From positions 248,001-312,000 of the forward strand of contig NZ_QMHQ01000001.1 of NCBI RefSeq assembly GCF_003313325.1: a stretch of 64,000 bases of DNA, written 5' to 3'. The stretch's first letter is position 1. Every line of letters starts with the position of its first letter. The translations under genes and the position numbers were made by a program. This stretch comes from Pedobacter namyangjuensis. Lineage in GTDB: Bacteria > Bacteroidota > Bacteroidia > Sphingobacteriales > Sphingobacteriaceae. Under the pieces are notes generated by a model, which saw nothing but the letters and a program-made list of their open reading frames with translations, did no database searches and was not told the origin of the DNA. Shown here one piece after another: positions 1-7,233 of this stretch.

Positions 1-2
1 CT

Positions 3-137
3 TTTGTTAATAGTGAAATTGGCTTGATCAATAATCAAAATCACAGTGTTCGGAATATCGAAAAATATCCCGACTACAAAGAGGATGTAAAAGAATTAAA
101 TGTAACCTTAAGGAAATTTGTTGAAACCGGACGGTAA
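3..137 (+). CDS. 3' end of an unrecognised protein, possibly a sulfatase (partial)
   Basis: An open frame enters from the left edge and ends at TAA 135-137, giving the last 44 residues of a protein. The tail contains KYPDYKEDVKELN and ends FVETGR. This resembles the C-terminal helix of Bacteroidota sulfatases, where 'xYPexxxxLxxxLxxWxxxTG' is common, but the fragment is far too short to decide. The reading frame is seen directly; the sulfatase suggestion is weak inference. Confidence 0.45.
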   Translation, partial: FVNSEIGLINNQNHSVRNIEKYPDYKEDVKELNVTLRKFVETGR

Positions 138-168
138 TTTAATAAGCTAATAAAGCAATCTAAATTTT

Positions 169-363
169 ATGGCAGGTACATTTTCATAAGGCTACGGCAC
201 ATTTTCGTATGCACATTCGCAAATAGAAAATGTCTATCAATATATTGCCAATCAAGAAGAACACCACCGCAAAAAAACATTTAAAGAAGAATATCTGGAA
301 ATCCTTAAAAAATTTGAAATACAACATGATGAAAAATATTTGTTCGATTGGATCGATTTGTAA
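169..363 (+). pseudogene. Remnant of a RAYT/IS200-type (Y1) transposase, internally deleted
   Basis: Positions 190-363 encode 57 residues ending in TAA: GYGTFSYAHSQ, then YQYIANQEEHHRKKTF, then KYLFDWIDL. This is the characteristic C-terminus of REP-associated tyrosine transposases of the IS200/IS605 superfamily. In the same frame, ATG 169 encodes MAGTFS, which matches the usual start of such proteins, followed at once by a stop codon. The N-terminal start is therefore joined to the C-terminal end and the catalytic middle (HUH motif and Tyr) is missing. The junction carries a short repeat (ACATTTTC at 178-185 and again at 199-206), consistent with a deletion. REP palindromes follow directly. 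It cannot encode an active enzyme. Confidence 0.8.
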
Positions 364-364
364 T

Positions 365-628
365 TTCACCCCTTCGGGGTTGGTTAACTTTTATCATTTG
401 TTCTATAATAATTTCATCCCTTCGGGATTTTAGGTTACACATTGCAAAATAACGATTAACAAGACTAAAGAACCGATAGGATTATAGCATATTTAAATAA
501 ATTATAAAAATCTTTTTGTCCCTTCGATGTTTCAACCTTTCAAATTGCAATTTAGGTTTCTAAAAGTCCGAAGGACTGATAGGATTATAACATATTGTAA
601 ATAAATTATATAAAACCCCGAAGGGGTG
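365..628. repeat. Cluster of REP-like palindromes next to the RAYT remnant
   Basis: Four short GC-rich palindromes lie in AT-rich DNA: ACCCCTTCGGGGT (368-380), ATCCCTTCGGGAT (416-428), AGTCCGAAGGACT (565-577) and ACCCCGAAGGGGT (615-627). The first two are preceded by TTTC and point one way; the last two are followed by TGATA and point the other way. A longer direct repeat starting GATAGGATTATA occurs at about 473-511 and 576-616, the first copy preceded by a decayed palindrome. The layout is that of a BIME-like REP cluster served by RAYT transposases. No gene is seen between 364 and 661. Confidence 0.75.
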
Positions 629-629
629 A

Positions 630-637
630 TATTTTTG
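630..637 (+). promoter_or_regulatory. Candidate -7 element for the SUKH-like gene
   Basis: TATTTTTG fits the Bacteroidota -7 consensus TAnnTTTG and lies 25 bp before the ATG at 662. It abuts the last REP palindrome. No convincing -33 TTTG is seen, so this rests on one element. Confidence 0.4.
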
Positions 638-661
638 ACACATCATTTTCAAAATCATGCT

Positions 662-1177
662 ATGTTTGAAAAGTTAACAGCAGAAGAAATACTTGAAAAA
701 TTTCAAGAAAGAAAATCAATCTTAAAAAACATTAGTGCATTACCGAAATTAGATAAGTTTTATATTTCTTTCCTATCTAAATACCAAGGTTTAGAGATAA
801 CACCAGATATTTTGATTTTCGATTACGAAGAAGCCTTAAAAGAAAACAAATATCTCACCAATAACTATCCAACCATCAGTAACAAATTATGGATGGTTGG
901 CAGAACTGGGCAAGGCGACGAATGGTTTCTTGACAAAGAGCGCAACACTATTTATTTCTACGACCATAACCTTGGCGAATATGTTAATGAAGCCCAATTT
1001 TTAAACTTGGGAATCTCATTTTTAAGCTTTCTGCAAATGGCTTATTTATATCAATCGCTTGAAGATTTGCTCGACGAAAATGAAATGCTTGATGAATCGG
1101 AGCAACATAACTTCATCACCATTATCAATTCTATTGCACCAAATTTATACGAACGTTACCCTTTCAAATATTGGTAA
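662..1177 (+). CDS. SMI1/KNR4 (SUKH)-like protein
   Basis: This 171-residue soluble protein has no signal peptide. The segment LWMVGRTGQGDEWFLDKE followed by YFYDHNLGEY resembles the core of SMI1/KNR4 (SUKH) proteins: a Gly-rich turn with GDxWFxD, then a strand ending in a short acidic loop. SUKH proteins in bacteria often act as immunity proteins against contact-dependent or polymorphic toxins, but no toxin gene is next to this one, so that role is not supported here. I chose ATG 662 because an upstream GTG at 626 lies inside a REP palindrome and would add residues from the repeat. The C-terminus is rich in acidic residues. Family assignment is moderate. Confidence 0.7.
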   Translation: MFEKLTAEEILEKFQERKSILKNISALPKLDKFYISFLSKYQGLEITPDILIFDYEEALKENKYLTNNYPTISNKLWMVGRTGQGDEWFLDKERNTIYFYDHNLGEYVNEAQFLNLGISFLSFLQMAYLYQSLEDLLDENEMLDESEQHNFITIINSIAPNLYERYPFKYW

Positions 1178-1231
1178 AATCATAATTCATCAACTATCTT
1201 CGCACTGCGAAACGATTGCAAAAAACACGAA

Positions 1232-2038
1232 ATGAAGATTGAATATTATAGGCCAAAAAGTGACTTATTAAAAAAATACATTGCAGGTTATTACTTTGTT
1301 TCGCCAGATGAAAATCCTCAACCGCTACAATACTGGACGTTTCCAAACAACTATTTCATCACTTCGGTAAATATTAATACGGAGGTTACTTTGAGAAAAA
1401 ACGAGATACTGATTGATGGTAGCGAGAAGGAGAATGTAATTTCCAATTTTGTATCTCGTTATATAAATCCAATAAAGATAACCTTTAGTGGGGTAATACA
1501 CGAACTAACATTCTACTTCGAACCTTTGGGCATTAATCATTTTGTAAACGATGCCGAGCAACTCTACCAGCAAGAAAACGCCATTAACTTTGCTCCATCT
1601 ACAGACTATCTTATGCTAATGAAAGAGATTTTGCTAATGGATAACCGCGATTTGCAACGCGATACTTTGGAAGCTTATTGGCTAAATAGATTAATGCCTA
1701 AAGATCTAGCAGTAATGGAGTCGCTTTTAGCTGACGTAGAGGCAGACCTTAAAATTGAAGAAATTGCAAAAAAGCATCTTGTTTCGAGGCAATACATCAA
1801 CAAAATCTTCGGCAAATATTTAGGTAAATCGCCGTCCGAATACCGCAAAATACACCGTTTTAGAAATGCAATAGGCAAACAAAAAGACAGCAAAAACCTT
1901 ACTTCCCTGTCTTATGAAAGTTTGTTCTATGATCAATCTCACCTTATTAAAGATTTTAAACAGCTTACCAACGTAAATCCGTTTTCTTTTTTTAAAAATG
2001 TGGATACGAAAAAGGAAAATATTTGGCTATTTATTTAG
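1232..2038 (+). CDS. AraC-family transcriptional regulator
   Basis: The protein has 268 residues. The C-terminal ~100 residues form an AraC-type DNA-binding domain: LKIEEIAKKHLVSRQYINKIF is the first helix-turn-helix, then KSPSEYRKIHRFRNAI, and SYESLFYDQSHLIKDFKQLTN is the second helix-turn-helix region, with the family's typical 'DQSHxxRxFK' shape. The N-terminal ~160 residues resemble the cupin-like effector domain found in Bacteroidota AraC proteins (start IEYYRPKSDLLKKYI). The effector is unknown. A TATCTTCG element at 1195-1202 with TTGG 21 bp upstream may be its promoter. It is a single-gene unit and could regulate the S41 peptidase gene that follows, which is inference from position only. 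Confidence 0.85.
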   Translation: MKIEYYRPKSDLLKKYIAGYYFVSPDENPQPLQYWTFPNNYFITSVNINTEVTLRKNEILIDGSEKENVISNFVSRYINPIKITFSGVIHELTFYFEPLGINHFVNDAEQLYQQENAINFAPSTDYLMLMKEILLMDNRDLQRDTLEAYWLNRLMPKDLAVMESLLADVEADLKIEEIAKKHLVSRQYINKIFGKYLGKSPSEYRKIHRFRNAIGKQKDSKNLTSLSYESLFYDQSHLIKDFKQLTNVNPFSFFKNVDTKKENIWLFI

Positions 2039-2057
2039 CGGTTTACATTTTTACAAT

Positions 2058-2085
2058 TTTGGGTATTTCGGGTGCGCTAGTTTTG
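2058..2085 (+). promoter_or_regulatory. Promoter of the S41 peptidase gene
   Basis: TTTG at 2058-2061 and TAGTTTTG at 2078-2085 match the Bacteroidota -33/-7 pair with a 16-bp spacer, just upstream of ATG 2107. Confidence 0.5.
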
Positions 2086-2106
2086 CATCGTTAATAAATA
2101 TCCAAC

Positions 2107-3510
2107 ATGAAAAAACTAATTGGGTTCATTGCCCTGCTACTATCGCAAACCGTATATGCACAACAACCAAACTGCAACTGCGAAACAATTGTAACTAGAC
2201 TTATCCATAAAGTGGAAACCGAATATCCTGGTTTTAGTGCAAAAACTACAGACCAAGCTAATTATAAGGAACATGTAAAGAATATTAGCGACAAAGCCAA
2301 AACTGCCGATGAGAAAGCTTGTCAGCAATTGCTAAAAAAATACACCGACTATTTTAAAGACCCGCACATGTTAGTGATGGCAAATGGCGCAGCAATAGTT
2401 ACCGAAAGCCAAGCGAAAGGCGAACAAATAGCGATAGATATTAAGGAGTTTGAGCAAAAAGTAACTAAAACCAAAGATTTACTTGAAGGTGTATGGACTA
2501 CGGCCGGCTATAAAATTGGCATTAAAAAAACAGATGCAAACCATTATATTGGTTTTATTATTGAAGCAGAATCTGCTGCTTGGAAACCAAAAGATATAAA
2601 GTTTAAAATATTTGCCAATGGCGATTTCGAATATGCTTTGAGAGACCGCAGCGTAAAAAAAGGCAAATTTGTTTCACCCGATGAAAATATCTTGTACCTA
2701 AACGAGGTTGATGTAGCGTTAATTAAACAGTTGCCTAAGCCAGCATTAAGCACAGTGGAATTGGAAGAAAAACTGAACAATACTGTAGGCTTTCACTTTA
2801 AAAAGCTGTCTGCAAAAACGTCCATCTTAAAACTACCGAGTTTTGAATATCACAACTTGAAAAAAATTAATCAGTTAATTGAAGGAAATAAAGACTTGCT
2901 GGAAAATAGCGAAAACCTCATAATCGATCTTCGTGGCAATCCCGGTGGCACCACGGATGCTTATCAGAAACTGCTTCCTTATATTTCTGGTAAAACGATA
3001 CGCCATACAGGTGCCGAATTTTTGGCTACCCAAACTTATATAGACAACTTGGAGGCTTACAAGAAAACATTAGACAAAAACGTTTCTACCGAGGGCACTG
3101 ATAAAACGATTAAAAAACTTAAGGAAAATTTAGGGCAATTTGTTAGAATGGGCGAGGCCATTGGGCCTATTTACATAGAAGAAGTTAAGATAGCGAAAAA
3201 GAGCCCGAAAAACATTATTATTTTGGTTAACAAGCTTACTGGGAGTTCAGCAGAGTATCTATTATTTGTAGCCAAACAAAGCAAAAAAGTTAAATTAATG
3301 GGCGCTCCGAGTTATGGTGCCTTAGATTATGGAAATGCTTTTGCCGTAGATTTCGGATGCGAAAACTACAAGGTATTTATGCCTACTTATAGAGCTTTAC
3401 GTTTACCAGATTATCCCATAGATAATATCGGCATCCAGCCGGATGTTTATATAGATTCATCGGTAAAAGACTGGGTACAGTTTGCTGTAGACTATTTAGA
3501 GAACGATTAA
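2107..3510 (+). CDS. S41 family peptidase (tail-specific protease fold), exported
   Basis: This 467-residue protein has a Sec signal peptide (MKKLIGFIALLLSQTVYAQ) and two nearby cysteines (NCNC). The C-terminal half carries S41 features: ENLIIDLRGNPGGTTDAY, the strand and oxyanion loop that open the catalytic domain, and then ILVNKLTGSSAEYLLF, where the Ser in GSSAE is the expected nucleophile. A later segment (GAPSYGALDYGNAFAVDFG) matches the end of the active-site region. The N-terminal half has no family I recognise. It probably cleaves peptides in the periplasm or at the cell surface; the substrate is unknown. Transcription is ended by the palindrome at 3563. Confidence 0.85.
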   Translation: MKKLIGFIALLLSQTVYAQQPNCNCETIVTRLIHKVETEYPGFSAKTTDQANYKEHVKNISDKAKTADEKACQQLLKKYTDYFKDPHMLVMANGAAIVTESQAKGEQIAIDIKEFEQKVTKTKDLLEGVWTTAGYKIGIKKTDANHYIGFIIEAESAAWKPKDIKFKIFANGDFEYALRDRSVKKGKFVSPDENILYLNEVDVALIKQLPKPALSTVELEEKLNNTVGFHFKKLSAKTSILKLPSFEYHNLKKINQLIEGNKDLLENSENLIIDLRGNPGGTTDAYQKLLPYISGKTIRHTGAEFLATQTYIDNLEAYKKTLDKNVSTEGTDKTIKKLKENLGQFVRMGEAIGPIYIEEVKIAKKSPKNIIILVNKLTGSSAEYLLFVAKQSKKVKLMGAPSYGALDYGNAFAVDFGCENYKVFMPTYRALRLPDYPIDNIGIQPDVYIDSSVKDWVQFAVDYLEND

Positions 3511-3562
3511 AATAAGTTTCAATAGGCGAATACATCCGTCGGTAACGAAATGCCTTAAAACA

Positions 3563-3590
3563 AGAATGCCCCGAAATTTCGGGGCGTTCT
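3563..3590. terminator. Bidirectional terminator between the S41 peptidase and metG
   Basis: A 28-nt near-perfect palindrome with core GCCCCGAAATTTCGGGGC separates two convergent genes. It can end both transcripts. Confidence 0.75.
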
Positions 3591-3609
3591 ACATAAATTT
3601 CAAAAAATT

Positions 3610-5718
3610 TTAGCGCACTACACTACCATTGTCAAACGTAGTTGTTGGGGCTACAAAAGTTAACTTGCCTTGCGCATCCTCAGCCATTAAAATCATGCCT
3701 TGCGAAACAATTCCTTTGATTTCTCTTGGAGCCAGATTAGCTAGCAAGCTTACTTGTTTACCTATAATATCTTCAGGTTTGTAAAATTCAGCAATACCAG
3801 AAACCACGGTACGTTCGTCTAAACCTGTATTAACAGTTAGCTTCAAAAGCTTTTTAGTTTTCTCTACTTTTTCTGCAGCGGTAATCGTGGCTATCCTAAT
3901 ATCCATCGCCCCAAAATCTTCAAAAGAAACATTTGGTTTTGCTGGTGCCAAAGTTGCATTTGCCTGCGCATTAGCTTCTTTGCTATTGTTTAACTTATCA
4001 ATCTGTGCCTGCACTTCGCTGTCCTCAATTTTTGCGAATAGTAAAGTTGGCTCATTTAGTTGGTGTCCGCGTTTCAATAATTCAACACTACCTGCATTTG
4101 CCCATTGGTGACCACCATAATTCAGCATTTTCATCATCCTATCTGCCGTAAATGGCAAAAATGGTTCGATTAAAATTTCTAGATTGGCTGCAATTTGTAA
4201 ACTGATATATAGGATTGTTCTAACCCTATCTTCGTCGGTTTTAATCACTTTCCAAGGCTCGGTATCTGCCAGGTATTTATTACCTAAACGTGCAACATTC
4301 ATCACCTCTCCTAAAGCTTCTCTAAAACGATATTGTTCAATGGATGCGCTAATTTTTGCAGGGTACGCTTTTAACTCATCTATAACCGCTTGGTCTTGCT
4401 CGGTAAGTTCCATGCAAGTTGGCACCTTCCCATCAAAATATTTATGCGTAAGTACCGTAACGCGGTTAACGAAGTTACCTAAAATGGCAACCAGCTCGTT
4501 GTTATTACGAGCTTGAAAATCTTTCCAAGTAAAGTCGTTATCTTTAGTTTCTGGAGCAGTTGCTGTTAAAACATAGCGCAATACATCTTGCTTGTCCGGG
4601 AATTCCAACAGGTACTCATTTAACCAAACCGCCCAGTTTTTAGAAGTAGATATTTTCTGACCTTCCAAATTCAAGAACTCGTTTGCAGGCACATTATCTG
4701 CTAAAATATAATCGCCATGCGCCATTAACATAGCGGGGAAAATAATACAGTGGAAAACGATATTATCTTTACCGATAAAATGTACCAATTTGGTCTCCTC
4801 ATCCTTCCAATATTCTTCCCAACCACATTTATCAACTTCGTTTTGGTTAATGTAGTATTCTTCTGCCTTCGGGTTCCAAACATCTAATTTGGCATAATTA
4901 CAAAGTTCTTTTGTAGCAGAGATATAGCCAATAGGCGCATCAAACCACACATATAAAACCTTGCCATCAGCACCTTTAACTGGCACTTTTACGCCCCAAT
5001 CTAAATCCCTTGTCATCGCCCTTGGCTGCAAACCTGCATTTAACCAACTTTGGCATTGCCCATAAACATTTGGTCGCCATTCTTTATGGCTTTCGATATA
5101 GGCTCTTAATTTATCTTCGTATTTATCTAGTGGCAAAAACCAGTTTTTAGTTTCTTTGCGTACAGGTGGCTCGCCAGAAAGTGTAGATTTTGGATTGATT
5201 AAATCCGTAGCGTTTAAGGTACTTCCGCAGCTTTCGCACTGATCGCCATAAGCATTTTCATTTCCGCACTTAGGGCAAGTACCCGTAATGTATCTATCGG
5301 CCAAAAAAGTTTGTGCTTTTTCGTCGTAGTATTGTTCGGTAATTTCTTCGGTAAACACACCGTCTTTGTACAGTTTTTCGAAAAAATCTTCGGCCGTTTG
5401 ATGATGCGTTAACGATGATGTACGGTGATAAATATCAAAAGAAATTCCAAAATCCTTAAAAGAATCGCCTATAATTTTGTGGTATTTATCTACCACTTGT
5501 TGTGGTGTAATTCCCTCTTTTTTGGCTTTTAACGTAATTGGAACGCCGTTTTCATCAGAACCGCAAATAAACTTAACGTCTTTTTTATTAGAGCGAAGAA
5601 AACGTACGTAGGTATCGGCAGGTAAATAAACACCCGCTAAGTGACCAATATGAACCGGACCATTAGTGTAAGGCAAAGCTGCCGTTACGGTATATCTTTT
5701 AATTTTACTGTTATCCAA
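3610..5718 (-). CDS. metG: Methionyl-tRNA synthetase
   Basis: This 702-residue class I aminoacyl-tRNA synthetase charges tRNA-Met with methionine. The HIGH signature is present literally at residues 23-26 (PVHIGHLAG). A zinc-binding knuckle, CPKCG then CESCG, lies near residues 148-165. The second signature reads KISTSK instead of KMSKS, a form common in Bacteroidota MetG. The last ~110 residues ([11 protein letters not shown] onward, with [17 protein letters not shown]) are the Trbp111/EMAP-type tRNA-binding domain that dimerises the enzyme. Length and domain order fit the two-domain bacterial MetG. A TATCTTTG promoter element precedes it, within the divergent region shared with the LD-carboxypeptidase gene. 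Confidence 0.98.
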   Translation of the reverse strand: MDNSKIKRYTVTAALPYTNGPVHIGHLAGVYLPADTYVRFLRSNKKDVKFICGSDENGVPITLKAKKEGITPQQVVDKYHKIIGDSFKDFGISFDIYHRTSSLTHHQTAEDFFEKLYKDGVFTEEITEQYYDEKAQTFLADRYITGTCPKCGNENAYGDQCESCGSTLNATDLINPKSTLSGEPPVRKETKNWFLPLDKYEDKLRAYIESHKEWRPNVYGQCQSWLNAGLQPRAMTRDLDWGVKVPVKGADGKVLYVWFDAPIGYISATKELCNYAKLDVWNPKAEEYYINQNEVDKCGWEEYWKDEETKLVHFIGKDNIVFHCIIFPAMLMAHGDYILADNVPANEFLNLEGQKISTSKNWAVWLNEYLLEFPDKQDVLRYVLTATAPETKDNDFTWKDFQARNNNELVAILGNFVNRVTVLTHKYFDGKVPTCMELTEQDQAVIDELKAYPAKISASIEQYRFREALGEVMNVARLGNKYLADTEPWKVIKTDEDRVRTILYISLQIAANLEILIEPFLPFTADRMMKMLNYGGHQWANAGSVELLKRGHQLNEPTLLFAKIEDSEVQAQIDKLNNSKEANAQANATLAPAKPNVSFEDFGAMDIRIATITAAEKVEKTKKLLKLTVNTGLDERTVVSGIAEFYKPEDIIGKQVSLLANLAPREIKGIVSQGMILMAEDAQGKLTFVAPTTTFDNGSVVR

Positions 5719-5735
5719 AACTATTTATTTATTTT

Positions 5736-5745
5736 GGCAAAGATA
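5736..5745 (-). promoter_or_regulatory. -7 promoter element of metG
   Basis: Read leftward this is TATCTTTGCC, a strong match to TAnnTTTG, about 18 bp before the metG start codon. The divergent LD-carboxypeptidase gene starts only 13 bp away, so the two promoters overlap. Confidence 0.6.
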
Positions 5746-5757
5746 AGTGTTTTACCT

Positions 5758-6654
5758 ATGATTAAACAGCCACCATATTTAAAAAAGGGCGATAAAATTG
5801 CAATTGTTTGTCCGGCTAAAAAATTACCAAAAAGTATTGCCTACGGCATTTCGATTTTAGAAAGCTGGGGATTAACCGTTATACAGGGCAAAACCGTTAC
5901 TGGCGCACACCACCAATTTAGCGGAAGCGATGAAGAACGAACCGCAGATTTGCAACAGTTTTTAAACGACCAGAGCATAAAAGCGATAATTGCCGGAAGA
6001 GGTGGTTATGGCACAATCCGAATTATCGACGAATTAGATTTTACAGCATTTAGCCAGAATCCAAAATGGCTAATTGGCTTTAGCGATATAACGGTTTTAT
6101 TATCGCACGCTTTTGCCAAGTTAAATACTCAAAGCATCCACGGGCAAATGCCTTATACGTTTGAAGATAGCACGCCAGAGGCGATTGAAAGTTTGCGTGC
6201 TGCCCTTTTTGGCGAGGATTTGGCTTACAATTATAAAACCGAAGGTGGCAGAGAAGGCAAAGCCGAAGGAATTTTAATTGGCGGAAACTTGAGTTTGCTT
6301 ATAGCGGTTGAAGGCTCTGTTTCGGCGATGGATTTTAAGGATAAAATTTTGTTTTTGGAGGAAGTTGGCGAACATGAATATTCGATAGACCGAATGATGC
6401 GAATGTTAAAACGAGCTGGAAAATTAGCACAATTAAAAGGTTTAATTATCGGCGCTTTTAACGAAGTTGGCGAAGAGTCTATCCCCTTTGGGCAAACGCC
6501 AGAAGAAGTGATTTGGGAGCTGGTAAAGGAATACGATTATCCGGTGTGCTTTAATTTCCCTTGCGGACATATAGATGATAACCGAGCAATGGTATTAGGT
6601 AAATCCGTATCTTTAAGCGTTAATAAACAAAGTGTAGATTTAAAATTTTTATAG
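5758..6654 (+). CDS. LD-carboxypeptidase (peptidase S66)
   Basis: This 298-residue cytoplasmic enzyme of the LdcA/MccF family cuts the L-D bond between residues 3 and 4 of muropeptide tetrapeptides during cell-wall recycling. The nucleophile sits in the family motif GFSD (Ser109, in PKWLIGFSDITVL), preceded by the Gly-rich stretch AGRGGYGTIRI. The catalytic Glu and His are expected in LFLEEVGEHEYSIDRM and NFPCGHIDDNRAM. I chose ATG 5758 (MIKQPPYLKKGDKIAIVCPA) because the family starts there; the frame stays open upstream only through the reversed metG start. The DoxX gene follows 3 bp after the stop, so the two are co-transcribed. MccF-type immunity is an alternative role. Confidence 0.9.
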   Translation: MIKQPPYLKKGDKIAIVCPAKKLPKSIAYGISILESWGLTVIQGKTVTGAHHQFSGSDEERTADLQQFLNDQSIKAIIAGRGGYGTIRIIDELDFTAFSQNPKWLIGFSDITVLLSHAFAKLNTQSIHGQMPYTFEDSTPEAIESLRAALFGEDLAYNYKTEGGREGKAEGILIGGNLSLLIAVEGSVSAMDFKDKILFLEEVGEHEYSIDRMMRMLKRAGKLAQLKGLIIGAFNEVGEESIPFGQTPEEVIWELVKEYDYPVCFNFPCGHIDDNRAMVLGKSVSLSVNKQSVDLKFL

Positions 6655-6657
6655 CAA

Positions 6658-7065
6658 ATGGCAATTTTTGATAGTTTAGGTAAATACCGCAACACCGGAT
6701 TATTAATTTTAAGAGTAGGTTTGGGTATTATGATGATGACCCACGGTTTCCCGAAACTAGCTGGTGGCCCACAAGGCTGGGAAGGACTAGGTGGCAGCAT
6801 GAAAGTTGTTGGTGTAGATTTTTTACCAGTATTTTGGGGCTTTATGGCTGCCGTTGCCGAAGGTGTTGGCGGTTTATTGTTGGTGTTAGGTTTATTCTTT
6901 AGACCAGCTAACGCGATGCTAGTTTTTACCATGATTATTGCAGCATTAGTTCACTTTGGCAAAGGCGATGGTTTAAGTGGCGCATCGCATGCTATTGAAT
7001 TAGGCTTTGTCTTTTTAGGTTTGATATTTATCGGCCCAGGAAAATATAGCGTAGATAAGAAGTAA
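6658..7065 (+). CDS. DoxX family membrane protein
   Basis: This 135-residue protein has four predicted membrane helices, with typical DoxX features: RVGLGIMMMTHGFPKL early, then a loop with GGPQGWEGLGG, FWGFMAAVAEGVGGLLLVLGL, and a last helix ending FIGPGKYSVD. DoxX/DoxD-like proteins are small quinone- or redox-linked membrane proteins of unclear function in Bacteroidota. It follows the LD-carboxypeptidase gene by 3 bp as the second gene of a two-gene operon ended by the hairpin at 7106. Confidence 0.85.
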   Translation: MAIFDSLGKYRNTGLLILRVGLGIMMMTHGFPKLAGGPQGWEGLGGSMKVVGVDFLPVFWGFMAAVAEGVGGLLLVLGLFFRPANAMLVFTMIIAALVHFGKGDGLSGASHAIELGFVFLGLIFIGPGKYSVDKK

Positions 7066-7081
7066 TTCTATTACCGGTTTT

Positions 7082-7144
7082 GAGTTGCCAGGTAACTCAT
7101 TAAATAAAAAAGGATGAATGGCTTATTCACATTCATCCTTTTTT
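7082..7144. terminator. Bidirectional terminator between doxX and the M14 peptidase
   Basis: A perfect 15-bp stem (AAAAAAGGATGAATG at 7106-7120, complement at 7130-7144) has A-tracts on one side and T-tracts on the other, so it works for both convergent genes. A smaller hairpin (TGAGTT/AACTCA) lies just before it at about 7082-7099. Confidence 0.8.
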
Positions 7145-7233
7145 GTTATTCATTTTCAGCAGATTCCTCTCCGGCTTTTACCGACTTAAAACTATTCACG
7201 CTTTAAGCTTTAGTCTTTTAGCTTTTCCCTTAT

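Noticed and set aside
230..433. 67-codon frame starting at ATG 230
   Set aside because: It lies in another frame over the RAYT remnant and reads through two REP palindromes.
6537..6932. 131-codon leftward frame opposite the LD-carboxypeptidase and DoxX genes
   Set aside because: The DoxX protein on the other strand has clear family motifs; the leftward frame is low-complexity Pro/Thr/Lys.
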